A DNA stretch of 64,000 nt. It comes from Larix kaempferi. Lineage: Eukaryota; Streptophyta; Pinopsida; Pinales; Pinaceae. The stretch lies in NCBI GenBank assembly GCA_027924585.1, contig BSBM01000646.1:1485501-1549500 (forward strand). The letters are read 5' to 3'. Of the stretch, positions 10,240 through 20,231 are shown piece by piece; the stretch's first letter is position 1; every line of letters begins with the position of its first letter. The position numbers were made by a program, and so were the translations under genes. The notes beneath the pieces were generated by a model. That model worked only from the letters and a program-made list of their open reading frames with translations, had not been told where the DNA came from and searched no databases.

Positions 10240-10626
10240 ATTGTTTATGCGAAGAAGTTGTACGACCAAGTGATTCATAAATTTCGTCTGTCCATCATTC
10301 TGTGGATGGAAAGCTGTCGAAAATGAGAGTCGTGTGTCCAGCTGTTTCCAAAGGTTCTTCCAAAAGATGCTGACGAATATGGAATCTCGGTCGGAAATGA
10401 TGGTTGTCGGTAAACCAAAGTGTTTCCAAACATGTGTGAAGAAGATCTTAGTAGTCTGTTGCGCTGTCGTCGTCTTCTTACATGGTATGAGAATGGCCAT
10501 CTTGGAAAATCTGTCAACTACTGCTAAGATCGCGTCATGATGACGTTTGGTAGTAGGATATCCTATCAAGTAGTCCATAGAAATAGACTTCCATGGTCGA
10601 TTAGGAACTGGAAAAGGTGTGTACAA
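10240..10626 (-). pseudogene. Integrase core fragment, element A
   Basis: The minus-strand frame begins with the PW.SISMDYL motif carrying the first catalytic Asp, then AVVDRFSKMAILIPCKK, IISDRDSIF with the second catalytic Asp, and HPQNDGQTKFMN. In the last motif the third catalytic acidic residue (usually TE.VN) is Lys, so the D-D-E triad is broken. The frame then runs into the LTR of element C at 10239, which explains the unrelated C-terminus. The enzyme would insert cDNA into the genome. Confidence 0.88.
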
Positions 10627-10629
10627 TCC

Positions 10630-11319
10630 CTATCGTCGATTAGGTGGTTTAGCAATGGCACAAACCACGCATGATCGAATGTACTTGTTGACATCAGTTT
10701 TAAGTGTAGGCCAGAAGAAATACTTCTGCAGAATAGAAAGTGTCTTTGCTACCCCAAAGTGTCCTACAGTCTTGTTGTAGTGCACATCCCAAATGAGTTG
10801 ATGTTGATGCTCACCGATCGGTACACAAAGCTGTCCGAGCTTGTATAGCAAGGTATCTTTCAAGAAATAGTCGACAGTCGATGACTTGTCAGTCTGAAGG
10901 TGTCGGTGGATTGGTGAAAAGTCGATGTCTTCCTGATATAATTGAGGCCAAGTAGTGGTGTCATATCCCTGCATACTCATCACTATAAAAAGGAGAGTAA
11001 TGGGAGGTATGCTTAGACAATAGGCGGCGGCGTTAGCTTTACCTTTCTGATACTTAATTACCAACTGGAATTGTTGTAGGTAATTAATCCACTTAAGTTG
11101 TCGAGTTGTTTGTAGTTTCGATTGTGTCAGATTGAACTGTAGAGGCTTATGGTCAGTGAGAATGACCGTTTCCTTGCCAAGAATGTAATGCCTCCATTTC
11201 TTGAGATCTTGCACAATGGCGTACATTTCTTTTTCATATGTCGAATACCTTCTAACAGTGTCATTAAAATTTTTGGAATGAAAAGCGACTGGGTGACCAT
11301 AATGAGCAATCACTGTGCC
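10630..11319 (-). pseudogene. RNase H and integrase zinc-binding region, element A
   Basis: Reads RGTVIAHYGHPVAFHSKNF, YSTYEKEMYAIVQDLKKWRH, VILTDHKPLQFNLTQSKL (gypsy RNase H), then the HHCC domain: H..VGHFGVAKT...YFFWPTLKTDVNKYIRSCVVC. The first part of RNase H (FEIDTDASDYALGTV) is on the far side of the solo LTR at 11320-12014. The duplicated GTGCC target encodes the repeated Gly-Thr on both sides, which confirms the split. A Leu-Ser-Ile for the usual Leu-Ser-Arg follows AAYC. The frame stops just before the integrase core. Confidence 0.88.
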
Positions 11320-12014
11320 TCTTAACACCCAAAAAGTGCTCACTAGCTCATTTCCTTATACACATGACCCATTTGTCCACTTTTCCACCATTTGAGCCTC
11401 TAAAGCCATCAAAAGGTCACCAAAAGACCATAATACACCCCTTTTTCCCCTCAAAATGAATATTTTTCCTGAAAAAAAGCATAAAAAACCTTCAAAAAGG
11501 GTCCAGAATTCCCAAAAATATTAAAAAGGGAATAAAAATATTCAAAATATTAAAGAAAGGAAAAAGAAGGGAAAAGGTACCTAAACCATGTTGGTCAATA
11601 CCATTGGTTTCCTCAAAACCATAATGGTATTCCCCACCACCAAAAACTATAAAAAGGTGGTAGGGGCTCCTCACTTTCCATCCATCCATCATCCTATCCT
11701 CACGCTGTCAAAATCTCTCATGAGACTTTTGGTCATTTTCAGCATCTTGGAGAAGAGACCATTGGAGTTTGGAGCTACTCACCTTAGGAGTTGCTCAACA
11801 CAAATCCTCACCATTTGAGGTATCTTTATACAAAACTTCTATTATTTTATTTCTTTTTCTTGAATCATTTAAAAAAAAAATGATTTGTTATATGCTCATG
11901 TTAGTTTAGATTTAGATTTAATTTATAATCGTTTTTGCTTTCAATATTGAAACTGCTATCACATTGTTGATAGGTGCCCATTGCACAAAGCTTGGTTGCA
12001 AAACCAAGCCAACA
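11320..12014 (+). mobile_element. Solo LTR, family S, copy 1
   Basis: 695 bp, starting TCTTAACACCC (ancestral TG changed to TC) and ending CCAAGCCAACA. It is flanked by identical GTGCC (11315-11319 and 12015-12019). There is no primer site or internal region, so it is an LTR left by recombination. It aligns with copies at 14018-14742, 19469-20202 (reverse) and 61881-62605 (reverse). The ACTATAAAAAGG near 11646 fits a TATA box. It is the most diverged copy. Confidence 0.9.
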
Positions 12015-12019
12015 GTGCC

Positions 12020-12949
12020 CAAGGCATAGTCCGATGCGTCCGTATCAATCTCAAAGGGCTGATGCAAATCCGGTAACACAAGTACTGGTGAAGTGCAGAG
12101 CTTGTGTTTGAGCTGTTCAAAAGCTACTTGTTGTGTCGGTGTCCATTCAAAGACAGTTTTTCCACTTCCTTTAGTCAACTGATTCAAGGAACATGATATA
12201 TGATTGAATTCAAGTATGAATCGTCAATAGAAATACGCCAAACCAAGAAAACTTCTTAGTTCTTGAATGATGTGAGGAATGGGCCAATCTTTGATAATTT
12301 GTACTTTTTCTGGGTCGACATGAATGCCTGCAGAGTCAATTACAAACCCCAAATAGTTGATGTTGTTCATCGCAAAGGAGCATATGTCCATGTTCAAGTA
12401 GAGCCAATGTTGTTGGAGAGTGTCGAGGACTTGCTCAAGCTGTCCGACATGTTCTTCCCATGATCAAATGAAAATCAATACATCGTCAAGACAGACAATT
12501 ACCCATTTGTCAATGAAAGGTCGAAGAATGTTATCCATGTATCGTATGAAGGTCGCAGGTGCATTGGTTAAGCCGAAAGGCATGACTAACCATTCAAACA
12601 ATCCTTCCTTGGACTTGAAAGTAGTTTTCCATACATCTGAGCGATCGATTCAAATTTGATGATATCCCGACTGGAGGTCGAGCTTAGTAAAGAATTTAGT
12701 ACCTTTCAAACAGTTGATGAGCTCGTTTATCCACGACAGAGGGTACAGATTCTTCACCAATATTTTGTTGAGTGCCCTGTAGTCGATGCACATGCGCCAA
12801 GTCCCATCTTTCTTCAGAATGAGGATGACTAAAATTCCACAAGGGAAGTAGCTGGGTCGAATATGGACTTTGTTGATCAAATCCTGGATTTGTTTGCGAA
12901 TCTCTTCATTTTCGAGAATGGATCCTCTGTAGACAGATGCGTTAGGCAA
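12020..12949 (-). pseudogene. Reverse transcriptase, element A
   Basis: The minus strand reads [51 protein letters not shown], then after a stop [15 protein letters not shown] and the catalytic box VCLDDVLIF (YxDD variant). It continues YLGFVIDSAGIHVDPEKV, ELRSFLGLAYFY and thumb sequence QLTKGSGKTVFEWTP. It ends in the start of RNase H, DTDASDYALGT, at the solo LTR. Several in-frame stops are present (for example just after the LDD box). RT copies the element's RNA to DNA in the particle. Confidence 0.88.
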
Positions 12950-13660
12950 AGAAGAACCAAGAGAAAGTTCAATAGAGTGTTTTACCTGACAATGTATGAG
13001 TACCCTGTCGGGAACTTGAAATGGGTTCTGGTACTCATCAATAATATTGTCGATCTACTGCTTTGGTCAGGAGCCGCATTAATTGGTGACTCGACTGGTT
13101 GTTGCAGTCCTCCTAGAATGTTGCGCCTTTATAATAATCAATGCAAAATTCTGAGCATGATTAATGAGCTTCTTTTTCTGTTTAGTAGATATCATCGTAA
13201 CTGTTGGTGTAGGTTGTCATTCTGGTATGCTGTATCGTTGATTCCAGATTTTGATTATCACCTTTTGCGGTCGTGATTGGTAACTTCCATTGAGATCCCA
13301 TAGGCAAGTTTTCCCAAACAGGGCGTCAGCTACAAAGAGAGGTGCCACGTCGCAAAGTACTTCATCTTCAAAGGGATTTATGAAGTATGCGATCTTGCAT
13401 TATTGGGTGATCCTTAGTTCTTGTCTGTCCTTCATCCAACCAATGTTGTAAGTCTGAGGATGCAGAGTGGCCACAAGACCTAGTTTCTTTACAAGTTCTT
13501 CAAAAAAAAAGTATGCATGGCTTCTGTTGTCCACAATCAAATGCAATGGATTGTTCTAAACCCATATTTGTGTATGGAACATGCGCTCTCGTTCCTCCTC
13601 ATCGATGATAGTCGAGGTTGCTGGAGTCATCGATGTCAAAAGAGTCGTTGCTTCTGGATC
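12950..13660 (-). pseudogene. Protease region, element A
   Basis: Broken minus-strand frames give LIVDNRSHAYFFFEELVKKL, KIAYFINPFEDEVLCDVAPL and ALFGKTCLWDLNGSYQSRP, aligning with element B at 46180-46450. The active-site motif is VDNRS where related gypsy proteases have DSGS or DNGS, so it would not function. It lies between gag and RT as expected. Confidence 0.7.
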
Positions 13661-13665
13661 AGATT

Positions 13666-14017
13666 CTACCATAGTCTTGTTGAATGCATTGGATGTTGAC
13701 ACTTTTTCCAAAAAGGTATTTCGAGCTTTGCATTGATATGTTCATGCCAAGATGAGTGATGGTAGTCGCACCATTTTTTGGTTGGTTGCTTGCTATGTTC
13801 CATTTTGTGAAAAGGATTTTTTTTGTGATCTGGCTTTGGCGGAATTGGCTGAGAAGATTTTGACTTGTCAAAGTCGGTTGGTGCCTTCTTGTTGGGTGGT
13901 CGTCCTGATGTTGGCTTTGTTTCCAAGCACTCTTTTCCCTTCTGCTTGGATTCAAGTTTGTTGGCATAGTGGAATGCATCTGCAAGTGTGTTGACAGTCA
14001 GAAACTCCATCTCCTGC
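13666..14017 (-). pseudogene. gag C-terminal part, element A
   Basis: Starts QEMEFLTVNTLADAFHYANK at the solo LTR and continues with a Lys/Pro-rich linker to KWCDYHHSSWHEHINAKLEI. The latter is a degenerate zinc knuckle (C-x2-H-H-x3-H; element B keeps CDYHHSSWHDTSECKARETF). The preceding gag residues (LSQYIQ) lie on the other side of the solo LTR. Confidence 0.82.
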
Positions 14018-14742
14018 TGTTAACACCCAAAAAGTGTTCACTACCTCATCTACCTCATTACATGGCTCATTTTTCCATTTTCCTACCATATTTCCCTTAA
14101 AACCCCTAAAACTCCCACTAAAAAGCCTCCAAAAGGCCTAAAATGCCTCCAAAAGGCCACAAAACCATCAAAAAAGCCTCAAAAAGGCTAAAAAACCCCT
14201 TTTTCCTCCAAAAATAGCAAAATCTCTCTAAAAAGGGAATAAAAAATATAAAATAATGAGGAAAAAGAGGAAAAAACCCTATACAGCTGCCCTAAACCAT
14301 ATGGTTCCCAAAACCATGGGCCAGCACTCCACCACCAAAAAACTATAAATAGGTGATGGAGAACCCTTATTCCATATCCACAATCAAGTATACCCTTACT
14401 CTGCCAAAATCTCTCTTGAAACCCTAGCTCACCATTGAGCCACTTTCACCTTGAGAGCCCCTTTTGTCCCATTTCCACCATTGGAGAAAGAGAAGGAGCA
14501 CATTGGAGCTTGGAGCAACCCTCTTGGACATTGCAAGAGCTTCACCAACCTTCACATTGGAGGTAATATTAATACAAAAACCATTATTTACATCTTGTTG
14601 TTTATGTTTCATGCACATGTTTTAGAGTAGTTTACATTTCTGTTTTAGCTTAATAATTTTCATTTACTGAACTGCTACTAAGGAGTCCCTTCTCCTTAGT
14701 AGGTGCTCATTTGCACAAGCTAGGGGTAAAACCCTAGCTACA
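14018..14742 (+). mobile_element. Solo LTR, family S, copy 2
   Basis: 725 bp, TGTTAACACCC to CCCTAGCTACA, flanked by identical CCTGC (14013-14017 and 14743-14747). TATA-like ACTATAAATAGG at 14340. It is inserted within gag of element A. Reading frames inside it are not genes. Confidence 0.95.
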
Positions 14743-14747
14743 CCTGC

Positions 14748-15358
14748 TGAATGTATTGGGATAATCCGCTAACATACTTCAGAACAAGCAATTTTTCTAC
14801 TTCTTGGATGTCAATTCTAGCCATGAGTCGATAGAACTAGTCGGTGTAGCTTTGTACAGACTAGTATTTCCATTGCATTAGCTGCTTCCACTTCTTATGT
14901 TGTTGATCGAGGTACTTCGGTGAATAAAACTCCTTTTGGATGTGTTCGGCGAATTTTTCCCATGTGTCGATGGGGTCTCCAGTTTTCTCCATCTTTGTCG
15001 AAACGTTCTCCCACCAGTAGTGCACAAATGTTGACATCTTTAAGGATGCAATGGTGATCTTGTCGGCTATTGAGAGTTGATTCACCACATAATAGGACAC
15101 CAATTGTTGAACTCAATTGTCTACAGACTCTGTGTCAATCTTTCCTTCTAGATTTGGTATGTCCAAATTCATTTGCACTTTGAAGGGGCTGATTTTTTCG
15201 GAGTTGGTTCTCATCGAAAATGCTCCTGAGGTCGAAAAAAATCGTGTGAGAATATCGTTGAACTGGGCGAACATCTCAGTTCGTTGTCGAGTCAGCGCTT
15301 GCTCTATGAGCTGTTGTGTCTCATTGATTGCATGTATTTCACCTGTTTCTTCTGCCAT
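14748..15358 (-). pseudogene. gag N-terminal and capsid part, element A
   Basis: The frame starts with Met at 15358 (MAEETGEIHAINETQQLIEQ), aligning with the gag start of element B at 45106. It reads through FAQFNDIL and IPNLEGKIDTESVDN, then a TGA, then VQQLVSYYVVNQLSIADKIT and DTWEKFAEHIQKEFYSPKYL, typical Retrotrans_gag. In element B the codon after DN is TAG, so the ancestral codon was probably Trp TGG. Capsid protein of the particle. Confidence 0.85.
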
Positions 15359-15635
15359 CTATGGAGGTAGTGTCTGCTTGGATTGCTGAGTCTGCGAGTG
15401 ATTTTGAACCAACATAAGTCAGGTAACTTCACTGGAAGTTTCTACGCCAAACTTAAGCACGAACAAAGTTGATGCGCTCCGACGAATCTCTAAGTGAGCT
15501 CTAAATAGGCTCTAATAGAAATGATCCACTCAGGTCCAGGAAGCCGAGGGGGACAACAATTTGACTAAATGAGTTGAATCTGTTATGATGGAAGAATAAG
15601 AAATAGTATAAGAAAGCAGGATTACACTACGTAGA
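15359..15635 (-). repeat. Leader and truncated 5' LTR of element A
   Basis: The minus strand from about 15635 to 15519 matches the last ~115 bp of the LTR of element B (GTCCCCCTCGGCTTCCTGGA... ending GGATCA). It is followed by a decayed primer site (TTTCTATTAGAGCC against TTGGTATCAGATCC in B) and the leader. The upstream ~400 bp of the LTR is missing. Confidence 0.7.
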
Positions 15636-15877
15636 TAAGTCGTCCCGTGAGTATATTGTATTATCCCACATTCATGGGGAGTAATAGTTGTTTAGCCTAG
15701 ACTTAGTATATAAGTACGTGTTGATGCCAATGAAGGAATCCACGAGTTATTTGTATTGAGGTTGATCAAAGGAGGTTTCCCCCTCGAAGTGGCCTACGAT
15801 GAATAACTCTCTTCTGTGTTCTGCTATTTCTGATATATCGTGTGTTTTCATCATTTAATTGCTGGAGGTTCCTCACA
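15636..15877 (+). repeat. 5' LTR of element D, truncated
   Basis: Matches 22945-23186 from TAAGTCGTCCCGTGAG to TTCCTCACA. The first ~138 bp of the LTR, with its TGTTAGGAACCC start, are missing, and the truncation point is also where the LTR of element A is cut. Confidence 0.85.
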
Positions 15878-16439
15878 TATGGTATCAAAGCACTTTCTTG
15901 GGCTCGCTGGTTGTAATTTCTGCCAAAAATATTTTTTCGCAGTGGCTTCCAGGTGCTGTGAGTATTGCAGTACTCTTTTCTTTGCATATGTATTTGTTCC
16001 TTTCAATTGCAGGTTTAGATCCAAGAATAATCCATATCCTCTTAACTGTGGGAAGTACTTGGGCATATCCCTAAAAATCATTGTGAGGAGTACCATAGGA
16101 ACCCCGAAGTAGCTGGCCCATTGAGAGGACCTGCCAGCGAAAAGGGAAACGACCCATACCTTATTGACTAGTTCCCACCCGTGAGGTACACCAACAGTTT
16201 TCGTTTGTGGCAAAGCGGTTATTAGTTTTACCTGATCCGTTGAGTGGGGGGTACTACCCTAATACACAATTCGTTAGACAACATTGGTAGCTGAGTGAAT
16301 CCCATGAATATTTAAGAAGCCAAGCATACCTGGGGTCCATATCTATTTCCAGCTGATAAATAACATATTACAGCTGTCTAGTTCCGTTGCAAATCAAATC
16401 CGAGCCATTGCAGATCAATTTTGGAAAAAAAATGGCCAA
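15878..16439 (+). other. Primer site and leader of element D
   Basis: TGGTATCAAAGC (15880-15891) is one base off the initiator-tRNA-Met complement. The following ~550 bp has no plus-strand frame or known domain. A minus-strand open stretch (16213-15851) crosses the LTR end and primer site and is judged fortuitous. Confidence 0.6.
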
Positions 16440-16980
16440 TCACACAAAAGGATTTCCTGATGAATTATACAAGAGTTGTTTTATCAGTGGTCTGAAGGAT
16501 GCAATCTGATCTAAGGTTTAAATGTTCTGTCCCAACACAATGATGGATGCCCTAGGGTTGGATAAGTTGGCAGAGGACAAGATCACAACCCAACAATGCT
16601 CCAAATCCATTTTTTTTCCATTCATAAATATGGTTTCCCAACGACCTCCCATCACGCCAGCTCTTCTACCAACTCCTATCAAGCATTTTTCTGAAGAAGA
16701 GATGTGGGCACATAGAGAAAAGGGGCTTTGTTATAATTGTGATGAGAAATTCACTCAAGGACCTAGATGTATTGAGCAAAAAATCTATCTCTTGGATGTG
16801 GATTCTTCGCTTGCAACTGAAATTGGTGAAGAATCTCAAGATATGATAGATGATCAGGTCGACATTCAACAACTGCCTGTTGACCCTCCTTCTCAGGATG
16901 ACCACCCAAAGATATCTCTCCATTCTTTAGCCGGATTCACCACCCCACAAACAATGCGGGTCAAGGGTTACTTCAAGAAT
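16440..16980 (+). pseudogene. gag fragment with damaged zinc knuckle, element D
   Basis: Plus-strand frames read GFPDELYKSCFISGLKDAI, a stop pair, then TMMDALGLDKLAEDKI, and a single knuckle-like CYNCDEKFTQGPRC. In this plant gypsy family the motif is usually CxxCDEKFxxGHRC, so the zinc-binding His is Pro here. The N-terminal capsid part is not recognisable. Confidence 0.8.
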
Positions 16981-17300
16981 CTCCTCACAATACTCATTGA
17001 TTCTGGTAGCACCCATAACTTCATTGACCCTCGGATCACCAAACAAGTTGATTGTTTTGTCCATCCTTGCTCCAACTTTGAAGTGATGTTTCCAATGGGG
17101 GAACCTTACCTTGCAAGGGGAAGTGTCGCAATGTGTGTATCTCTATTGGAGATTATAATCTGCACTCTGACATGTTTTCCTTGTCCTTAGGTGGATGTGA
17201 TGTGGTTTTGGGTGCTCAATGGTTACGCACACTTGGCCCCATCTTATGGGATTTTGCTGAACTTTGGATGTAGTTTTTAGTCAATGGAAAAAAACACACA
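16981..17300 (+). pseudogene. Aspartic protease, element D
   Basis: Reads LTILIDSGSTHNFIDPRI with an intact catalytic Asp-Ser-Gly, then FEVMFPMGEP. In another frame GCDVVLGAQWLRTLGPILWD follows, the conserved VLG.QWL..LG of plant gypsy proteases. A frameshift lies between the two halves near 17190. Confidence 0.85.
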
Positions 17301-17399
17301 TTGAAGGGATTACAACCAGGGTCTCTCAGCATCATCAGTTCACATCGCATGGAAAATATCCTTAAGAATAATTCACATGGTGTCATCGCTCAGCTCCAT

Positions 17400-18225
17400 T
17401 CCATTTAGATTCACCCATCAGTGGTCTCCACTAATCCTTTGGATCTACAAAAGAATTTGGATAGATATGCATGTGTCTTTGCTAAACCAATGGGATTTCC
17501 ACGTTCAAGACAAGAGGGCCATTGTATTCAGATCCTTCCTGGAAGCATTCCTCCCAACATCAGGCCCTATCGCTACCCATTTCACCAAAAAATAGAGATT
17601 GAGATGCTCGTTCGGGACTTACCGAAGCAAGGTATTATTCACCCTATTACCAGTTCCTTTTCTTCACCAGTTCTTCTTATCTGAAAAAAATATGGGTCAT
17701 GGTACCTCTGTACTGGCTTTCGAGCAGTTAGTCACCTCACAATCAAGGATAAGTTTCCAATTCCTATTGTTGATGAGCTTCTTGATGAGCGTCATGGTGC
17801 TCATTTTTTCTCCAAGTTGTATCTTCGTTCTGGTTATCATTAAATTCGGGTTCATGAGGATGATATCCCTAAAACCTCTTTTTGCACACATGATGGCCAT
17901 TATGAGTTTTTGGTAATGCCATGCTTTGGACTCACTAATGCTCCTTCCACATTTCAGGCATTGATGAATAAAATATTCCGACCCTATTTGCGGAAATTCA
18001 TTCTCGTCTTCTTTGATGATATCCTCATCTATAGTAAAACATGGGATGAGCATCTCCAACATTTGGATCTTGTACTGCAACTTTTCTCTAATCATCATCT
18101 CCAACATTTGGATCTTGTACTGCAACTTTTCTCTAATCGTCATCTCCATACCAAATAGTCTAAATGTGTTTTTGGATAGGATGAATTAGAGTATCTCGGG
18201 CATATTATTTCAGCACAAGAAGTTC
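17400..18225 (+). pseudogene. Reverse transcriptase, element D
   Basis: In shifting frames: [94 protein letters not shown] and the catalytic FFDDILIYS (YxDD class, both Asp kept). The coding sequence has at least five stops or shifts. A 45 bp direct duplication sits in the palm/thumb junction (about 18049-18140), repeating [14 protein letters not shown]. Confidence 0.88.
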
Positions 18226-19177
18226 GCATGGATCCTGCCAAAATAGATTCCATGAAAAATTGGCCGCATCCTGAAACACTCAAGAGCCTTCATGAATTTT
18301 TTGGATTTACTGGATACTACCTCAATTTTGTCAAGGATTACGGGAAGATTGCAGCTCCATTAAACACTCTATTGAAAAAGGATGCTTTTACATGGACACA
18401 TGCTATTGATTGTGCATTTGGAAAATCGAAACAAGCTATGTGTAGTACACACTTTCTAGCTATGTCCGATTTTTCCAAGGCCTTCACTATTGAGAGTGAT
18501 GCTTGTGACAATGGACTTGGTGTTTTTATCCTTCAAGATGAAAATCCCATTGCATCCACCAGCAAATCCCTTTCCGGTAAGAATTTAGTTGCCTCTACAT
18601 ATGATAAAGAAATGATGGATATTTTGCATGCAGTACATAAGTGGCGGCCATACCTATTAGGGAATCATTTATGCATCAAGACTGATCACCAGAGTTTGAA
18701 ATATTTCCTAGAACAACGAGTCTCCTCCCCAACAGAACAGAAATGCATTAGAAAAATCATGGGTTATGAAATGAGATCACTTACAAGAAGGTTAAGGACA
18801 ATCTTGTGGAGGATGATGTTTCTCGAACGTTTGATGACCAAGTTTCTCTTTCATATATTTCTATGTCTGTTCCAAATTGGTTGCAATCTATTCAACAAGG
18901 CTATGCCAATAGTCCCTCATTATCTCAAATCATCCAACGGTTGGCCAACAACCCTTCTGTTGTACTACATTACGCTTGGGATGGTGCTTCCTTGAGATAC
19001 AAGAATCGTCTGGTGCTTCCCTAGAGCATAGATCTTCACCAGGTTGTCTTCTATGAACTCCATGCTTCTCCATCGACAGGGAACTCTAGGTTCCCCAAAA
19101 CGTATGAGCAGGAATGGCCTAAATTATTTTGGAAGGGAATGAAAGGGACAATTCAACAAATGGTGGCTGAATGTGTT
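18226..19177 (+). pseudogene. RT thumb, RNase H and zinc-binding region, element D
   Basis: Reads VRMDPAKIDSMKNWPHPETL, LHEFFGFTGYYLNFVKDYGK, then RNase H: FTIESDACDNGLGVFILQ, STYDKEMMDILHAVHKWRPY and IKTDHQSLKYFLEQRV. After a frameshift near 18750 come SLSYISMSVPNWLQSIQ and the HHCC domain, in which only the first half is present before the MITE (WPKLFWKGMKGTIQQMVAEC). The FGF in place of the usual FLGLTGYY shows drift. Confidence 0.85.
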
Positions 19178-19187
19178 ACCTATAAGC

Positions 19188-20221
19188 AAGGATAATTTTA
19201 GGGGCAAAATTTATCCCATGGGCTATTTTTCCATGTTTTTTTCCAAAAAAAGATTCACCAATTTCGTTTTTTTGAAGGCCGATTTCGCCGAATTTTGATG
19301 GGGTAAACTTTTTTCACTCTAAAAATCGCCAAATTATTATATAAACTATATGGAATCCTTAGAAATTGAAATAATTTTAGAAAAATATCGTCAAGTATTT
19401 TATAGTTGACATTTTAAGAATTGGTAAGATTCGCCAAGGTTTATACACTTTTAAATAAGTATGGGTCCTGTAGCTAGGGTTTTCACCCTAGCTTGTGCAA
19501 ATGAGCACCTACTAAGGAGAAAGGACTCCTTAGTAGTAGTTCAATAAACAGTAAATAAAAGACAAGACATTAAAATGGAAATTATTCTAAACATGTGCAT
19601 GAAACATAAAAGACAAGAAGTAAAAATGGTTTTTTTGTATTAAAATTTTACCTCAGGTGTAGAGGTTGGTGAAGTTCTTGCAATGGTCCAAGAGGGTTGC
19701 TCCAAACTCTAGCTTTGATCCTTCTCTTTCTCCAAAGAGTTGGAAATGGGCCAAAGGGGCACTCAAAGGTGAAAGTAGCTCAAGGGTGAGCTAGGGTTTC
19801 AAGAGTGATTTTGGCAGAGTAAGGGTATATTTGACTGTGGATATGAAATGAGGGGTCTCCATCACCTATTTATAGGTTTTTAGTGGTGGAGTGCTGGCCC
19901 ATGGTTTTGGGAACCATATGGTTTAGGTCAGTTGTATAGGGTTTTTTTCCTCCTTTTTTCCTCTTTTTCCTCTTTTTTTTATATTTTTGTTTCCTTTTTA
20001 GAGGGTTTTTGCTATTTTGGAGGAATTTTGGGGGGGAAAAGGGGTATTTTGGCCTTTTGGAGGCTTTTTAAATGGCTTTGTGGCCTTTTGGAGGCTTTTT
20101 AGTGGGATTTTAAGGTTTTGAAGGCAAATATGGTAGGAAATATGGACAAATGAGTCATGTAATGGGGTAGATGAGGTAGTGAGCACTTTTTGGGTGTTAA
20201 CAGGTCCTTAAAATTATCCCT
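19188..20221. mobile_element. Mutator-like MITE split by a solo LTR
   Basis: The integrase zinc-binding codons are interrupted. The left end reads AAGGATAATTTTAGGGGC and the right end, reversed, AGGGATAATTTTAAGG, giving terminal inverted repeats of about 14 bp. Adjoining 10-mers are ACCTATAAGC (19178-19187) and ACCTGTAAGC (20222-20231), a target duplication with one mismatch. That length fits Mutator-like elements (9-11 bp). Without the solo LTR and its 5 bp duplicate the element is about 295 bp, AT-rich and non-coding. Assigned by structure only. Confidence 0.7.
19469..20202 (-). mobile_element. Solo LTR, family S, copy 3
   Basis: 734 bp in reverse orientation (plus strand TGTAGCTAGGG to GGGTGTTAACA), flanked by identical GGTCC (19464-19468 and 20203-20207). 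It lies near the right end of the MITE in element D, making three nesting levels. Very similar to copies 2 and 4. Confidence 0.95.
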
Positions 20222-20231
20222 ACCTGTAAGC

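Larger units (their letters stand above)
10240..15635 (-). mobile_element. Ty3/gypsy element A (truncated, nested host)
   Basis: Minus-strand order from 15635: partial LTR, leader, gag, protease, RT, RNase H, integrase. The 3' half of integrase and the 3' LTR are cut away by element C at 10240. Two solo LTRs of one family interrupt it at 14018-14742 (gag) and 11320-12014 (RNase H), each with a perfect 5 bp duplication. It is the same family as element B (44455-49112); gag, protease and RT align residue by residue. The 5' LTR is cut off at about 15635, where a truncated LTR of element D begins. Confidence 0.85.

Noticed and set aside
15851-16213. 120-residue minus-strand frame with membrane-like residues
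   Set aside because: Antisense to the leader of element D, crosses its LTR end and primer site, and has no match I can support; considered organelle DNA but saw no organelle gene.
17697-18149. 150-residue minus-strand Met/Ile-rich frame
   Set aside because: Antisense to the RT of element D; its internal repeat mirrors the 45 bp duplication.
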